Positions 63,105 to 64,000 of a stretch of 64,000 nt of DNA are shown here, piece by piece. The stretch's first letter is position 1; the number at the start of each line of letters is the position of its first letter. This stretch comes from Arcobacter porcinus (GTDB lineage Bacteria > Campylobacterota > Campylobacteria > Campylobacterales > Arcobacteraceae): contig NZ_CP036246.2 in NCBI RefSeq assembly GCF_004299785.2, positions 496,001 to 560,000 on the forward strand, read 5' to 3'. The notes under the pieces were generated by a model. The model searched no databases and was not told the DNA's origin. It saw only the letters and a program-made list of their open reading frames with translations. The translations under genes and the position numbers were made by a program.

Positions 63105-63551
63105 ATGAAAGTATTATTAATTAAAGATGTAAAAAGTTTAGGAAAAGCTGGAGAGATAAAAGAAGTAGCTGATGGATATGGAAAAAATTTTTTAATTGCA
63201 AAAGGTTTAGCACTTCACGCAACAAATGAGGTTTTAGCAAGACATAAAGCAGAACAAAAAAGAGCTGCATTAAAAGAAGAAGAAGATATTAAAAATGCAA
63301 AAGAGTTAGCAGAAAAACTAAATGCAACAAAATTAACAATCAAACATAAAGTTGGAGCAAATGACCAATTAATTGGGAGTGTTACAAATAAAGAGATAAG
63401 TGAAGAGTTAGAAAACCAATTTTCTATTATTATAGATAGAAAAAATATCTCTATTGACACAAAAATAAAACATATTGGTATTTTTGAAGTAACTTGTAAG
63501 TTAGGATTTGGAATTAATGCAAGTTTAAAAATTGATATTATTGCAGGTTAA
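63105..63551 (+). CDS. rplI: Ribosomal protein L9
   Basis: L9 binds 23S rRNA in the 50S subunit. The 148-residue protein starts [36 protein letters not shown], the classic N-terminal domain, followed by the long connecting helix and the C-terminal domain with [24 protein letters not shown] ribosome site precedes the start. HslV begins two bases after the stop codon. Confidence 0.97.
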   Translation: MKVLLIKDVKSLGKAGEIKEVADGYGKNFLIAKGLALHATNEVLARHKAEQKRAALKEEEDIKNAKELAEKLNATKLTIKHKVGANDQLIGSVTNKEISEELENQFSIIIDRKNISIDTKIKHIGIFEVTCKLGFGINASLKIDIIAG

Positions 63552-63553
63552 TT

Positions 63554-64000
63554 ATGTTTCACGCAACAACGATATTAGCATATAAAGGTAAAAATAGTGC
63601 AGTAATTGGCGGAGATGGACAAGTTTCATTTGGTCACACTGTTTTAAAAGGAAATGCTACAAAAATAAGAACTCTTTATCAAGGTAAGATTTTAGCTGGA
63701 TTTGCTGGAAGTACAGCAGATGCTTTTAACCTTTTTGATATGTTTGAAGCACATTTAGAAGCTTGTAAAGGTGATTTATTAAAATCAGTTATTGCATTTT
63801 CTAAAGAGTGGAGAAAAGATAAATATCTTAGAAGACTTGAAGCTATGATGATAGTTTTAAATAAAGAAAAAATATATATTTTAAGTGGAAATGGTGATGT
63901 AGTTGAACCAGAAGATGGTGCGATTGCTAGTATTGGAAGTGGTGGAAATTATGCAATTAGCGCTGCAAGAGCTTTAGCAAAACACTCAAACTTAAGTGAA
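63554..64000 (+). CDS. hslV: ATP-dependent protease subunit HslV (3'-truncated by window edge)
   Basis: The first 149 codons of hslV are in the window. HslV is the threonine peptidase of the HslUV protease. The N-terminus [20 protein letters not shown] has the catalytic Thr after a short propeptide (MFHA), and [37 protein letters not shown] and [14 protein letters not shown] are diagnostic. The frame is open to base 64000. It overlaps no gene and starts two bases after rplI, so the two are co-transcribed; hslU is expected next. Confidence 0.95.
   Translation, partial: MFHATTILAYKGKNSAVIGGDGQVSFGHTVLKGNATKIRTLYQGKILAGFAGSTADAFNLFDMFEAHLEACKGDLLKSVIAFSKEWRKDKYLRRLEAMMIVLNKEKIYILSGNGDVVEPEDGAIASIGSGGNYAISAARALAKHSNLSE

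Overview
The window is a gene-dense, AT-rich chromosomal segment of a member of the Campylobacterota, most likely an Arcobacter/Aliarcobacter-type organism. This rests on the very low GC, the frequent TTG starts, and gene neighbourhoods that match Campylobacter/Arcobacter synteny as I remember it: yidC-jag-mnmE, cvpA-lysS-glyA-SPOR, ruvA-ddl-hydrolase-murF, cysE-speA-hisS-tmk-coaD-ubiX and rplI-hslV. The species call is inference; no search was run.

Layout. 1-3.3 kb: 3' part of yidC, then jag and mnmE. 3.3-4.9 kb: a histidine-phosphatase-like gene with a damaged RHG motif, a possible fossil of a GGDEF gene, and htpX. 4.9-13.6 kb: a long minus-strand operon, cvpA-lysS-glyA-SPOR-trpE-pdxJ-pdxA-ATPase. 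13.7-16.7 kb: ispG, dnaB and a pseudopilin. 16.7-21.6 kb: an iron-uptake block (Fur-box-like sites, TonB-dependent receptor, PepSY membrane protein, MFS transporter). 21.6-24 kb: cstA-ybdD. 24-26 kb: ychF and an HDOD protein. 26.05-27.36 kb: IS256-family copy 1. 27.4-37.7 kb: recO, ppnP, thiL, truD, a small CheZ-like protein, a haem-motif chemoreceptor, ruvA, ddl, an alpha/beta hydrolase, murF and a HIT protein. 37.7-45.1 kb: a kinase/PnuC pair, an RND efflux operon and its divergent MarR-type regulator. 45.1-50 kb: kdsB, polA, an unknown protein and modD. 50.28-54.27 kb is the accessory region: an IS110-family element with a predicted guide (bridge) RNA in its long 5' non-coding end, a frameshifted choloylglycine-hydrolase-family gene, and IS256 copy 2. 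54.3-64 kb: argC, a thioredoxin-like protein, a zinc-ribbon protein, a TauE-type permease, the cysE-to-ubiX operon, a serine-recombinase-like protein with altered catalytic residues, rplI and the 5' part of hslV.

How the genes work together. Most of the window is housekeeping: cell envelope (yidC, ddl, murF, kdsB), translation (mnmE, lysS, hisS, truD, rplI), replication and repair (dnaB, polA, recO, ruvA, tmk) and cofactors (pdxA/pdxJ, thiL, ispG, coaD, ubiX). Regulation legible in the DNA includes a Fur-like site upstream of the receptor, one near-palindrome placed over both divergent promoters of the RND/MarR pair, and a perfect palindrome at the predicted start of the recombinase transcript.

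The most interesting items are the IS110-family element with an 11-bp closing helix and branched internal stems upstream of its transposase; two IS256 copies with perfect 8-bp target duplications, both at junctions of convergent genes and one inside a terminator-like hairpin; a 120-residue protein carrying the CheZ active-site pattern; and a chemoreceptor with a CxxCH haem-attachment motif. No rRNA, tRNA or CRISPR array was seen.
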